A stretch of DNA of 42,163 bases, from positions 1 to 42,163 of the forward strand of contig WAIB01000022.1 of NCBI GenBank assembly GCA_009873655.1, given 5' to 3'. The notes below the pieces were generated by a model, which worked only from the letters and a program-made list of their open reading frames with translations, did not search any database and was not told the DNA's origin. This document shows positions 34,980 through 41,709 of this stretch, piece after piece; the stretch's first letter is position 1, and each line of letters begins with the position of its first letter. Source of the DNA: Nitrospinota bacterium (GTDB taxonomy: Bacteria > Nitrospinota > Nitrospinia > Nitrospinales > VA-1). The translations under genes and the position numbers were made by a program.

Positions 34980-35065
34980 TATCTCTGAAAATTTTCTTGT
35001 TGCCTGATTAAAAAGGCCCGTTAAAATTGAATATAAAGCCCTATTTCCAATAAACAGGGAACTCC

Positions 35066-35707
35066 ATAGTAACTGAAAAAAGTTTTCTTGATTCTTTAAA
35101 AAAAGCCACTAAGAATAGAAAAGCCAAATATCCTGTTTCTATTTCGGTTTTAGAAAAGATCCCCCATTTCACCGAAACCTTTTCGGATGATGAAAAAATC
35201 ATCAAATCCGTATCACAATTAGAGAGTGAAAATGGAACCGCGTATATCCGCTATAAAACATTCAAGGCCAATGAAATTATCTTAAAGAAGGGAAAAACTG
35301 GAAAAACCGTTTTCTGGTTAATGAATGGCGCACTGCAGGTAAAAACCGAGAAAAAGGTTCTTGCCATCATCAAGCCGATTTCCTGTTTTGGTGAGTTATC
35401 GGTAGTAAACTCACAAGACCGAAATGCAACCGTTCAGGTTACAGATCAAGGCCCCGCCGAAGTGCTTGAGATTGACTGGACTGTTACCAAGCTGCAAAAA
35501 CCTCTCGCTGACCGGTTCCAGGAACTCTTGTTAAGAAATTCGACGGAAAAATTAAAAGCGGGATATATGGTTTCAGAAAGATTGTGGAAAAGCGCAAATA
35601 ATCTTTTGGCGTCCGCAAATCAAAAAATTAAAAAACTGGAAAAAGAAAACGAAAAACTCAGGGCTTTGAACGAGTCCCTGAACGCCAAGCTCAAAAAAGC
35701 CAAATAA
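35066..35707 (+). CDS. cyclic-nucleotide-binding-domain protein, no canonical start codon
   Basis: The open frame 35054-35707 encodes a CAP_ED-like domain: TFKANEIILKKGKTGKTVFW then LMNGALQVKTEKKVLAIIKP and SCFGELSVVNSQDRNATVQV. The first in-frame ATG (35321) lies inside the domain and would remove its first strands, so translation must begin upstream. Between the stop at 35051 and 35321 there is no in-frame ATG, GTG, TTG or CTG; the best position is ATA at 35066, five bases after AGGGA. With that start the protein is 213 residues, of which the last 55 form a Lys/Glu/Leu coiled coil. No helix-turn-helix is seen, so it is not a CRP-type regulator. Start and function uncertain; a mutated start is possible. 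Confidence 0.6.
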   Translation: MVTEKSFLDSLKKATKNRKAKYPVSISVLEKIPHFTETFSDDEKIIKSVSQLESENGTAYIRYKTFKANEIILKKGKTGKTVFWLMNGALQVKTEKKVLAIIKPISCFGELSVVNSQDRNATVQVTDQGPAEVLEIDWTVTKLQKPLADRFQELLLRNSTEKLKAGYMVSERLWKSANNLLASANQKIKKLEKENEKLRALNESLNAKLKKAK

Positions 35708-35813
35708 CATCACGATACAATAAATCAATAATTTATTATTGCCCCTGACAAGACCCTCTCCCTCTCCTCTTTCCCCGCTTGCCACTTCCTGGTTTCGGTG
35801 GCACAATCATTAG

Positions 35814-36893
35814 ATGAATAAAATCTTTTACATCCCAGTCATTTGTTCTATCTCACTTATTCTTGCCACCGCGGGTTTCGCTGCTGAAGAAAAACCAAAT
35901 ACCTTTGGCCTGAAAAGCGGAAAGGAATTATTCAATGCAAAAGACAGGACGTTGCCTGAAATAAGGGTTGCGGGTGCGATGGATAAAATTGGACTCGAGG
36001 TAATAATCGCGCCCGAAGCCAAAAACGAAAAAGCCTTGCATGTAAATGAAGTTTCCGCTTCTGATCGAGGCGGTGAATTTTATAAAAATAAAGATCACGG
36101 AATCAGGCATGCTAATCAAACTGTTCTGCAACTATACAAAGCAATCGAATCAGGAGAGTTGGCGGATGTAAAGCGTTTGCAAATCGGCATCGATTTTAAT
36201 TACCAGAACAAACGGGGGATCACTCCCCTTTATCATTCGATTTTTCATAAACAGGCTGAAATCGTCCATTTTTATCTAAAGCAAAACGCAGAGGTAAACC
36301 TCTCCGATTACGAAGGCCTTGCTCCCCTGCATGTCGCGGCTTTGGAAGATTTACCAGAAATGGTGAATCTTCTCCTTGATAATGGTGCGAACTTAAATGC
36401 CGCAGATAAATATGGCTACACTCCTCTTCACCTTGCCATCGACCAAAACAGTTTCGATGCCGCGTTCGAATTGCTTGCCGCAGGCGCTCGGGTCAACAGT
36501 AATGCCGAATGGGGGCACACACCCCTGCACACGGCGGTCGCATCTGGAAATTTGCCTATGGTTCAGAACGTTCTGGACGAAGGAGGGAAGATAAACGCAA
36601 AGGACAGGCTGGGCCGCACCCCTTTACACTGGGCTGCGGAAAAAGGGCATCTTAATATCGCAAAGTATCTGATCTCAAAAGGATCAGATATAAACGCTCC
36701 AGACAATGAAGGCGAAACGCCCATGCACGATGCTGCAACATGGGATCAAATGAATATCATCAAACTCCTGATTTCAAATAAGGCAGAAATCAATGTTAAG
36801 GGGGCCGATGGTCGTGCCCCCCTTCACCTGGCTATTGCCAATGGAAACATTGACATTGCGGATTTATTAAAAAAGCATGGCGCTATTTTGTAG
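35814..36893 (+). CDS. exported ankyrin-repeat protein
   Basis: A 359-residue protein with a signal peptide (MNKIFYIPVICSISLILATA, cleavage near GFAAEEK) and seven ankyrin repeats of 33 residues from about residue 135 to the end, each recognisable from xxGxTPLHxAxxxxxxxxVxxL; examples are YGYTPLHLAIDQN, WGHTPLHTAVASG and LGRTPLHWAAEKG. The 100 residues between the signal and the repeats match nothing I know. Ankyrin repeats bind proteins, so a periplasmic or surface protein-binding role is likely. It follows the cNMP-domain gene by 106 bases. Confidence 0.9.
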   Translation: MNKIFYIPVICSISLILATAGFAAEEKPNTFGLKSGKELFNAKDRTLPEIRVAGAMDKIGLEVIIAPEAKNEKALHVNEVSASDRGGEFYKNKDHGIRHANQTVLQLYKAIESGELADVKRLQIGIDFNYQNKRGITPLYHSIFHKQAEIVHFYLKQNAEVNLSDYEGLAPLHVAALEDLPEMVNLLLDNGANLNAADKYGYTPLHLAIDQNSFDAAFELLAAGARVNSNAEWGHTPLHTAVASGNLPMVQNVLDEGGKINAKDRLGRTPLHWAAEKGHLNIAKYLISKGSDINAPDNEGETPMHDAATWDQMNIIKLLISNKAEINVKGADGRAPLHLAIANGNIDIADLLKKHGAIL

Positions 36894-37033
36894 CTTTGCT
36901 TTGACCCTTGGGTTTTAAAGGTTAAATTGGTCTGTTGGCGGGTGTCAACAACCCCAGCCAGCCCGTACACCTGTTTCATTTCTTAAATGTCGCCCTCACC
37001 TTAAATTCAACTCCTGGAACCCCAAATTTTGCG

Positions 37034-37345
37034 ATGAACATGAAACTTAAAATTCTTTTTGTTTTTATTGCCGTATCCACCTTGTCTCTTTTTTCCATGA
37101 AGGCGATTCTTTGGACGCTTTTGCAATGGGGTGCGAGATTTGCCCTTCCATTGGCCCTGGTTTCAATTGCGGGTTACGTCTGGAGCTTCTATTTAGTCCA
37201 ATCCTTTAAAGGCGTCCAATTACCCAAGTCGGTTTTAATCTGGATTTGGGCTATTGGTTTTATCGAGGTTCTTATTCTGGGAGGGCTTTATCATTTAACC
37301 CCTCAATACTTTCCGGCCATTGTGGGTGATTTTTTTTTCAATTAG
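37034..37345 (+). CDS. small membrane protein of unknown function
   Basis: An open frame of about 103 residues with three hydrophobic segments (LKILFVFIAVSTLSLFS, GARFALPLALVSIAGYVWSF and LIWIWAIGFIEVLILGGLYH). The start is either ATG 37034 or ATG 37040 (MNMKLKI); a TTG further upstream at 36935 would add a poor-looking 33-residue segment. There is no Shine-Dalgarno. The even run of hydrophobic codons and the charged flanks suggest a real membrane protein, but no family is recognised. It sits 88 bases before the histidine kinase gene on the same strand and could be its membrane partner. Confidence 0.55.
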   Translation: MNMKLKILFVFIAVSTLSLFSMKAILWTLLQWGARFALPLALVSIAGYVWSFYLVQSFKGVQLPKSVLIWIWAIGFIEVLILGGLYHLTPQYFPAIVGDFFFN

Positions 37346-37432
37346 ATATACGTATAATCGCGTTAAGCTATTGGAAGGAAACGCTTCCTGTGAGAAACTC
37401 CTGCAGACCCCAAAACAGTTAAACAAAATTTT

Positions 37433-38677
37433 ATGGATACGAACAGCCCCGGTGAACGCATTACCGAAGAATATCGGATTCTACACAAGGCAGCTCAAAT
37501 TCTGCAGACTCCCGGAGACTTGATTGAAATTCTGCAAAAAGCGATGAAAGCGCTCACAGAGTTTGAAGGCCTCCAGGTGGAAAACAAGGCTGGAATTTTT
37601 TTAGCGGATGAAGATGAAAAAGTTTTGCGGCTTATTACCACTTATGGAAATTTCAGTGAAGAATTTCTGGAAAAGGAGAAAGTGGTTCCCTTTGGCGAAT
37701 GCCTTTGTGGTCGTGCCGCTGCATCAGGCGAACTATTGATGAGCGAAAGTTGTTTTACGGATTCCAGGCACGAAAGAAAATTTTCAGACATGACACCTCA
37801 TGGTCACTATATTGTTCCTTTAAAAAGTTTCGAGAAGCTTGTCGGTGTCCTGTTTTTATACACCGACACGCATCCTTCATGGTATTCGCATAGCCAGGAA
37901 GTTCTTTTGTCAATTGGAGGTTTGATTGCCAACACAATTGAAAAGAAGCAGGTTGATGAAGAGCTGGAAAATCACCGGAATAATCTGGAAGAAATGGTTG
38001 CTTCACGAACTCAGGACTTGATCAAATCGCAGGAACAGTACAGAAACCTTCACAGGAAAATCCAAAATATGCGTGAAGAGGAAAAATCCCGGCTTTCCCG
38101 GGAAGTGCATGACCAGTTGGGTCAGGCACTGACGGCCTTAAAAATGGATACGATGCATATTGAAAAAAAACTTTCTGAAAAAGAGACCGGTTTAAAAAAT
38201 CAAGTGAAATCCATGACGCGAACCATAGACCAGACCATAAAATCAGTTCAACATATTGCAACCGAACTTCGGCCTCCCATCCTTGATGCTTTTGGCCTTT
38301 GCGAGGCAATCTCCTGGCAGGCAAAAGAATATGAAAACAGGCATGGGCTGAAATTCAGAATCAAATGCAATTCTGAAGAAATGGAAAAGGGCCTGCAGAC
38401 GGCTTTGTTCCGAGTTTTCCAGGAAGCGGTTACAAATATTCTCCGGCATGCAAAGGCCGGTCTCGTTCAGGTTAATATGAAAAAAGAAAACGGAACTTTG
38501 ATTTTTTCAATAGAAGATGACGGAGTTGGAATATCCACCAGGGAAATAGAAAGTTCTGAGTCGTTAGGCCTTGTGGGAATGAAGGAAAGGGTTTATCCCT
38601 GGTCCGGGGAAATAAGGTTTGAAAGTTCACCGGGAGCCGGCACGAAGCTTATCATCACAATTCCTTTAAATAGATAA
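37433..38677 (+). CDS. GAF-domain sensor histidine kinase (NarX/DesK-type)
   Basis: A 414-residue cytoplasmic sensor: a GAF domain (about 15-172; VPFGECLCGRAAASGELLMS at about 85-104), a coiled-coil linker (about 172-215), a HisKA_3 dimerisation domain with the phosphorylated His226 in REVHDQLGQALTALKMD, and a GHKL ATPase domain (about 315-412; N-box FQEAVTNILRHA, G1 DDGVGIS, G2 GLVGMKERV). No transmembrane helix is visible. The stop overlaps the response regulator start by one base (TAATG), the normal coupling of this class. The signal sensed by GAF is unknown; the two Cys in GECLCG are a common GAF feature, not proof of a metal site. Confidence 0.95.
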   Translation: MDTNSPGERITEEYRILHKAAQILQTPGDLIEILQKAMKALTEFEGLQVENKAGIFLADEDEKVLRLITTYGNFSEEFLEKEKVVPFGECLCGRAAASGELLMSESCFTDSRHERKFSDMTPHGHYIVPLKSFEKLVGVLFLYTDTHPSWYSHSQEVLLSIGGLIANTIEKKQVDEELENHRNNLEEMVASRTQDLIKSQEQYRNLHRKIQNMREEEKSRLSREVHDQLGQALTALKMDTMHIEKKLSEKETGLKNQVKSMTRTIDQTIKSVQHIATELRPPILDAFGLCEAISWQAKEYENRHGLKFRIKCNSEEMEKGLQTALFRVFQEAVTNILRHAKAGLVQVNMKKENGTLIFSIEDDGVGISTREIESSESLGLVGMKERVYPWSGEIRFESSPGAGTKLIITIPLNR

Positions 38678-39330
38678 TGGGCGCACAAAAAAGCAGTTCG
38701 ATAAAAATATTAATAGCCGATGACCATGAAATTGTCCGACAGGGACTTAAGACCATTCTTTCGGAAAACTCCGATCTGGAGGTGGTTGCGGAAGCCGGTA
38801 ATGGGAACGAGGTCATCAAGATAGTTCAAAACTCGGAAGTGGACCTGGTTCTCCTCGATTTTGATATGCCGGAAAAAAACGGATTGGATACATTAATTGA
38901 GTTGAGGGCTTCTTACCCAAAGCTTCCTATAATTATTTTAAGCATTTTTCCTGAAGATCATTACGGAACCCGTTTTTTAAAAGCCGGGGCTTCCGGTTAT
39001 CTCGGCAAGGCCAGTGCATCGGAACTTCTTGTGGAAGCGGTTAGAAAAGTAGCGAACGGGGGCAAGTATATTTCACCGGAACTGACAGAAAAACTCGTTA
39101 CGGATCTCAATAAGGATTCAGAAAAACCCGCCCATGAACTGTTGACTGACAGAGAGTTCCAGGTTTTCCGGGGTCTGGCTTCCGGTAAAAAGATCAAGGA
39201 AATTGCCGATGAACTCTGCCTCAGTATCAACACGATCAGCACATACCGATCACGCATCCTTCAAAAAATGGATTTTGAAAGTAATGCCGAACTCATCCGC
39301 TACGCTGTTGAAATGGGACTGGTTACATAA
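38677..39330 (+). CDS. NarL/FixJ-family response regulator
   Basis: A 217-residue DNA-binding response regulator. Receiver domain about 9-125 with the acidic pocket ADDH, phosphorylated Asp61 in LLDFDMPEKNG, the switch Ser in ILSIFPEDHYG, and Lys in YLGKAS; LuxR-type helix-turn-helix about 150-213 (LTDREFQVFRGLASGKKIKE, LSINTISTYRSRILQKM). It follows the kinase with a one-base overlap. A 20-bp perfect palindrome (39379-39398) lies 49 bases after its stop, upstream of a secreted DUF1264 protein, and is a candidate binding site; this link is inference. Confidence 0.95.
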   Translation: MGAQKSSSIKILIADDHEIVRQGLKTILSENSDLEVVAEAGNGNEVIKIVQNSEVDLVLLDFDMPEKNGLDTLIELRASYPKLPIIILSIFPEDHYGTRFLKAGASGYLGKASASELLVEAVRKVANGGKYISPELTEKLVTDLNKDSEKPAHELLTDREFQVFRGLASGKKIKEIADELCLSINTISTYRSRILQKMDFESNAELIRYAVEMGLVT

Positions 39331-39378
39331 AAATCAATAATTTATCCCTACCTTATCCTTTTTCCCGGGCAAAACCCC

Positions 39379-39398
39379 TTGTAGTAAAGTTACTACAA
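39379..39398. promoter_or_regulatory. perfect 20-bp palindrome, candidate operator
   Basis: TTGTAGTAA AG TTACTACAA is a perfect inverted repeat with 9-bp arms and a 2-bp centre. No T-run follows on the plus strand (AAAAAATATT comes next), so it is not a good terminator for the regulator gene. Its size suits a dimeric DNA-binding protein, and the nearest one is the NarL-type regulator just upstream. On the minus strand a T-run follows, but no minus-strand gene ends here. Confidence 0.45.
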
Positions 39399-39454
39399 AA
39401 AATATTAAATTCCTGCCTCTTCGATTTAGTCATTCCGGCTATTTAATTATTTTC

Positions 39455-39512
39455 TTTCAGAGCTTAAATTGTTTCATGAACATTGCGCAGCTCTGAAAAT
39501 CAAAAATTTTCA
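39455..39512 (+). promoter_or_regulatory. structured leader with two mutually exclusive hairpins
   Basis: Arms TTTCAGAGCT (39455-39464) and AGCTCTGAAA (39489-39498) are perfect complements with a 24-base loop. A second hairpin, TGAAAAT (39494-39500) with ATTTTCA (39506-39512), uses five bases of the same arm, so the two cannot form together. The second ends 27 bases before the DUF1264 start. Such an arrangement could act as a switch or as RNA-stability structure; seen in sequence, function inferred. Confidence 0.4.
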
Positions 39513-39539
39513 TCAATAAATATTTAAGGGAGAAAAAAA

Positions 39540-40064
39540 ATGAAATTTGTCAAAGCAATTGCATTTGTATCGTTACTGATTCTGGGGACCTTTCCATCCC
39601 AGGCCCTTGCTGGTGATGCACCGGCAAGCCCCCTTGATGGTTACACCATCCATGTTTCTGCGCCTCATATGATGGACGGTGAAGTGGTCGGGCCTTTTCA
39701 TCATTATTGCAAGCCCATTAACGATGACATTATTCAATGTATTCTTTTCGAGTCTACCGAGCCCAATGCAAGAATGACGGAAGTAGAATATATGGTGTCC
39801 AAAAAACTTGCGCGGAAAGTAATCCCGGAATGGTCACACAAACAAAACTGGCATGATCATGAAGAAGAGATCGCCACGGGCCGCGTTGCCATCCATCACC
39901 CTTCTGATCCTGCTGAGCAGAAAAAGCTCGCCGATTATGTTGGCAAGACCGATGGAATCATTTTTCATCTCTGGCCAGACGGTGCTCCTGTTCCTGATGG
40001 CTCAGTAATGATTCCCCAGTCTGTGGGACATTGGGAAGCGGTTCACGGGAAAGTTAAAAAATAA
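39540..40064 (+). CDS. secreted DUF1264 (OBAP-like) protein
   Basis: A 174-residue precursor with a signal peptide ending near QALAGDA (about residue 24-25). The mature part matches the DUF1264 family (plant oil-body-associated protein and bacterial relatives): HHYCKPINDDIIQCILFEST (about 54-73), NARMTEVEYMVSKKL (about 76-90), WHDHEEEI (about 104-111) and HPSDPAEQKK. The clustered His and Cys residues are conserved in the family but no activity has been agreed on. A ribosome site AAGGGAG precedes the ATG. It follows a two-component system, with a palindrome and competing hairpins between, so regulated expression is likely. The export signal is notable because many family members are cytosolic. 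Confidence 0.9.
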   Translation: MKFVKAIAFVSLLILGTFPSQALAGDAPASPLDGYTIHVSAPHMMDGEVVGPFHHYCKPINDDIIQCILFESTEPNARMTEVEYMVSKKLARKVIPEWSHKQNWHDHEEEIATGRVAIHHPSDPAEQKKLADYVGKTDGIIFHLWPDGAPVPDGSVMIPQSVGHWEAVHGKVKK

Positions 40065-40122
40065 AAATGGGAAGAGAGGCTCGTTGGATCCGGTTCTCAA
40101 CCTTAATGGACTACTGAGATAA

Positions 40123-40157
40123 GGAATTAACGGGTTCTCTCTTCGAGAATTAATTCC
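40123..40157. terminator. long inverted repeat between convergent genes
   Basis: GGAATTAA (40123-40130) pairs with TTAATTCC (40150-40157) and an inner TTCTC/GAGAA stem extends it. It lies between the DUF1264 gene (plus) and a small minus-strand gene, a place where a two-way terminator is expected, but neither side has a clean T-run. Confidence 0.35.
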
Positions 40158-40229
40158 GTTGCATCATCCCCCTGCCTTCGACCCAAATTTTTTTGAACAG
40201 GAAACAGACGGGACTGTAATGGGATGGGT

Positions 40230-40394
40230 TTAATAATCTTCCTGAAGGTGTTCTTTTTTCCCTCTTTTAGGTTTCGCGGTAGAGGAATTGAATTGGGTTT
40301 TAAACTGGTCCCAGTATTTTCGGCTCAATTGCTTGCTGGAAATAACTTTCTTTACCTTGTTTTTTCTATCTAGAACACGGACTTCAAAAAACAT
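40230..40394 (-). CDS. small 54-residue basic protein, unknown
   Basis: The minus-strand ATG at 40394 follows GAGGTG by 5-6 bases and opens a frame of 54 codons ending TAA at 40230. The product starts MFFEVRVLDRKNKVKKV and continues SSKQLSRKYWDQFKTQFNSS; the tail is KPKRGKKEHLQEDY. It is rich in Lys and Arg with a beta-hairpin-like N-terminus and has no Cys, signal or membrane segment. Good ribosome site, sensible composition and position in an otherwise empty 570-base gap support a real gene. I recognise no family; the N-terminus resembles short DUF-type proteins that bind nucleic acid, but this is only an impression. Confidence 0.6.
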   Translation of the reverse strand: MFFEVRVLDRKNKVKKVISSKQLSRKYWDQFKTQFNSSTAKPKRGKKEHLQEDY

Positions 40395-40464
40395 GAGGGC
40401 ACCTCATTCTGAATATTTTTATGGTTGCAGAATAAAGCATCCTTATTAATTTATTATTAACGGG

Positions 40465-40484
40465 ACATTAAGTATTTTTAATGT
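40465..40484. repeat. short inverted repeat upstream of the 54-residue gene
   Basis: ACATTAA (40465-40471) and TTAATGT (40478-40484) form a 7-bp stem with a 6-base loop, about 70 bases before the start of the small minus-strand gene and 150 bases before the plus-strand coiled-coil gene. Operator or leader structure are both possible. The rest of 40395-40636 is AT-rich with no other feature I can support. Confidence 0.3.
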
Positions 40485-40636
40485 AAGTTCCATCATTTCA
40501 ATGCGACAAAGCCTGTTTTACACTAAAACTCGTATCTTTTTTCCTTGCATTTACCCGGAATTTTTAGAAAATAAATAAACTTTTCAAGTGTTTATTATAT
40601 GATTGGGCTGCATCCATTTTGAGGGGAGATTCGGTG

Positions 40637-41095
40637 ATGAATGAGGCGGGAAAAAACAGTTTTCATTTTAACTCAAATATTCGTTCTACTTCTGGCTCGA
40701 AAGCCAGCATGTCAAATAATGAAGACCGATACCTGCGTGCCCTGGAAATTCAGGAACGAAAAAGAGAAATTCGTGAAGAAGAGTTAGAAAAGCAAAGGAT
40801 CATCGAAGAAGCAGAAAGAGCCGCCGCCGAAGAAAAAGCCCGACAGGAAGCAGAAGCAAAAGCCGCCGAGGAAGCTGCTGCCAAAGCAGCGGAACCGGTC
40901 GAAGAAACCCCTGAGCCTGCCGCTGAAGAAGCGGCCCCCGCTGCGGAAGCAGCCCCCCCAGCAAAGCCCAAACCCTCCGGAAATTTTGTTCCAGGTCCCA
41001 CACCTCGAAAAGATTTTACCTCAGCAGAAAAAGCAGCCATGCTGAAAAGAGCAAAAGCGCATGCGGCTGAAGTCGCCAAGAGAAAAGGCAAATAA
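40637..41095 (+). CDS. Ala/Glu-rich coiled-coil protein, unknown
   Basis: The ATG at 40637 follows GAGGGGAG by 8 bases; a TTG 18 bases earlier would include the ribosome site itself and is rejected. The 152-residue product has a polar N-terminus (NEAGKNSFHFNSNIRS), then a charged helix from about 28 to 88 (RYLRALEIQERKREIREEEL, followed by Ala/Glu/Lys heptads), an Ala-Pro-Glu-rich linker (about 88-115) and a basic Lys-rich end (SAEKAAMLKRAKAHAAEVAK). No signal peptide or membrane segment. It looks like a cytosolic structural or nucleic-acid-linked protein; TolA-like middle segments share the composition but TolA has a membrane anchor that is absent here. Confidence 0.65.
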   Translation: MNEAGKNSFHFNSNIRSTSGSKASMSNNEDRYLRALEIQERKREIREEELEKQRIIEEAERAAAEEKARQEAEAKAAEEAAAKAAEPVEETPEPAAEEAAPAAEAAPPAKPKPSGNFVPGPTPRKDFTSAEKAAMLKRAKAHAAEVAKRKGK

Positions 41096-41122
41096 GAGAT
41101 CTCCTGCCTGTTACCATTCTCA

Positions 41123-41146
41123 AAATATTCCTATTAAAGAATATTT
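41123..41146. repeat. AT-rich inverted repeat at the arsC stop
   Basis: AAATATTC (41123-41130) and GAATATTT (41139-41146) are perfect complements with an 8-base loop that contains the arsC stop codon. It separates two convergent genes. It could help end transcription from either side but lacks a strong T-run. Confidence 0.3.
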
Positions 41147-41481
41147 AAAACATTTTCGGGGGGACGCCCTAGTGCCGCCTTTCCATTCGCCAGAACTATG
41201 GGACGTTCGATAAGGACAGGATGCTGGACCATGGAATCGATCAAATCCTCATCACTTAAGGCAGAATTATTCAACCCTAAATCCTTGTACTCGTCTTCCT
41301 TCTTTCTCATGAGATCGCGTGGAGAAATTTCCAGTAATGAAAGAATCTCTTTCAGCTTTTGGGCCGTGGGCGGGTTTTTCAGATACTCAATAACTTGGAT
41401 GCCTGTCGCTTTTTTTTCAAGCAGCTTCAGAGTTTGCCGGGATTTACTACACTTAGGATTGTGGTAAACAGTTATAGACAT
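41134..41481 (-). CDS. arsC: ArsC-family arsenate reductase (glutaredoxin-linked type)
   Basis: A 115-residue thioredoxin-fold protein. The catalytic Cys is at about residue 11 in NPKCSKSRQTLKLL, with the expected Arg residues in LMRKKE (about 58-63) and LIERPIVLANG (about 90-100), as in plasmid R773 ArsC. Those enzymes reduce arsenate to arsenite using glutathione and glutaredoxin. There is no arsR, arsB or acr3 gene beside it, so it may be a general YffB/ArsC-like protein rather than part of an arsenic operon. Its start is 44 bases from a gene fragment and then an insertion sequence. Confidence 0.9.
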   Translation of the reverse strand: MSITVYHNPKCSKSRQTLKLLEKKATGIQVIEYLKNPPTAQKLKEILSLLEISPRDLMRKKEDEYKDLGLNNSALSDEDLIDSMVQHPVLIERPIVLANGKAALGRPPENVLNIL

Positions 41482-41525
41482 AAAATTCGTTGCAAAATAG
41501 AATTTATCGTTAAAGAAAGGCTGAT

Positions 41526-41681
41526 CTACTTTTTTGATACCTGCTTTAATAATCTCGTTATTACTTCCATATCATATTTTTTAAATAACTCTTCAATTCG
41601 CCGTTTAAATTCATTGGGAATCTCATCCAGTTGTTTTAATTTCTCAAAACCCTTTTCAAGTTGGGTGATACTGTATTGCTC
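41526..41681 (-). pseudogene. C-terminal fragment of a gene, cut near an IS element
   Basis: Minus-strand frame 41681-41526 reads EQYSITQLEKGFEKLKQLDE, then IPNEFKRRIEELFKKYDMEV and ITRLLKQVSKK before TAG. It has no start codon, a stop immediately upstream (TAA), and the amphipathic helical composition of real coding DNA. The IS end lies 28 bases away, so insertion or deletion probably removed the 5' part. No family recognised. Confidence 0.4.
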
Positions 41682-41709
41682 TTATGCTTGAAAAATTGCA
41701 TTGAATAAT

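Noticed and set aside
37320-37523. 67-codon plus-strand frame overlapping the kinase start
   Set aside because: Out-of-frame shadow; the kinase frame carries the GAF and HisKA domains.
40750-41091. Ala/Ser-rich minus-strand frame opposite the coiled-coil gene
   Set aside because: Composition is the mirror of the Ala/Glu-rich plus-strand codons; no start signal.
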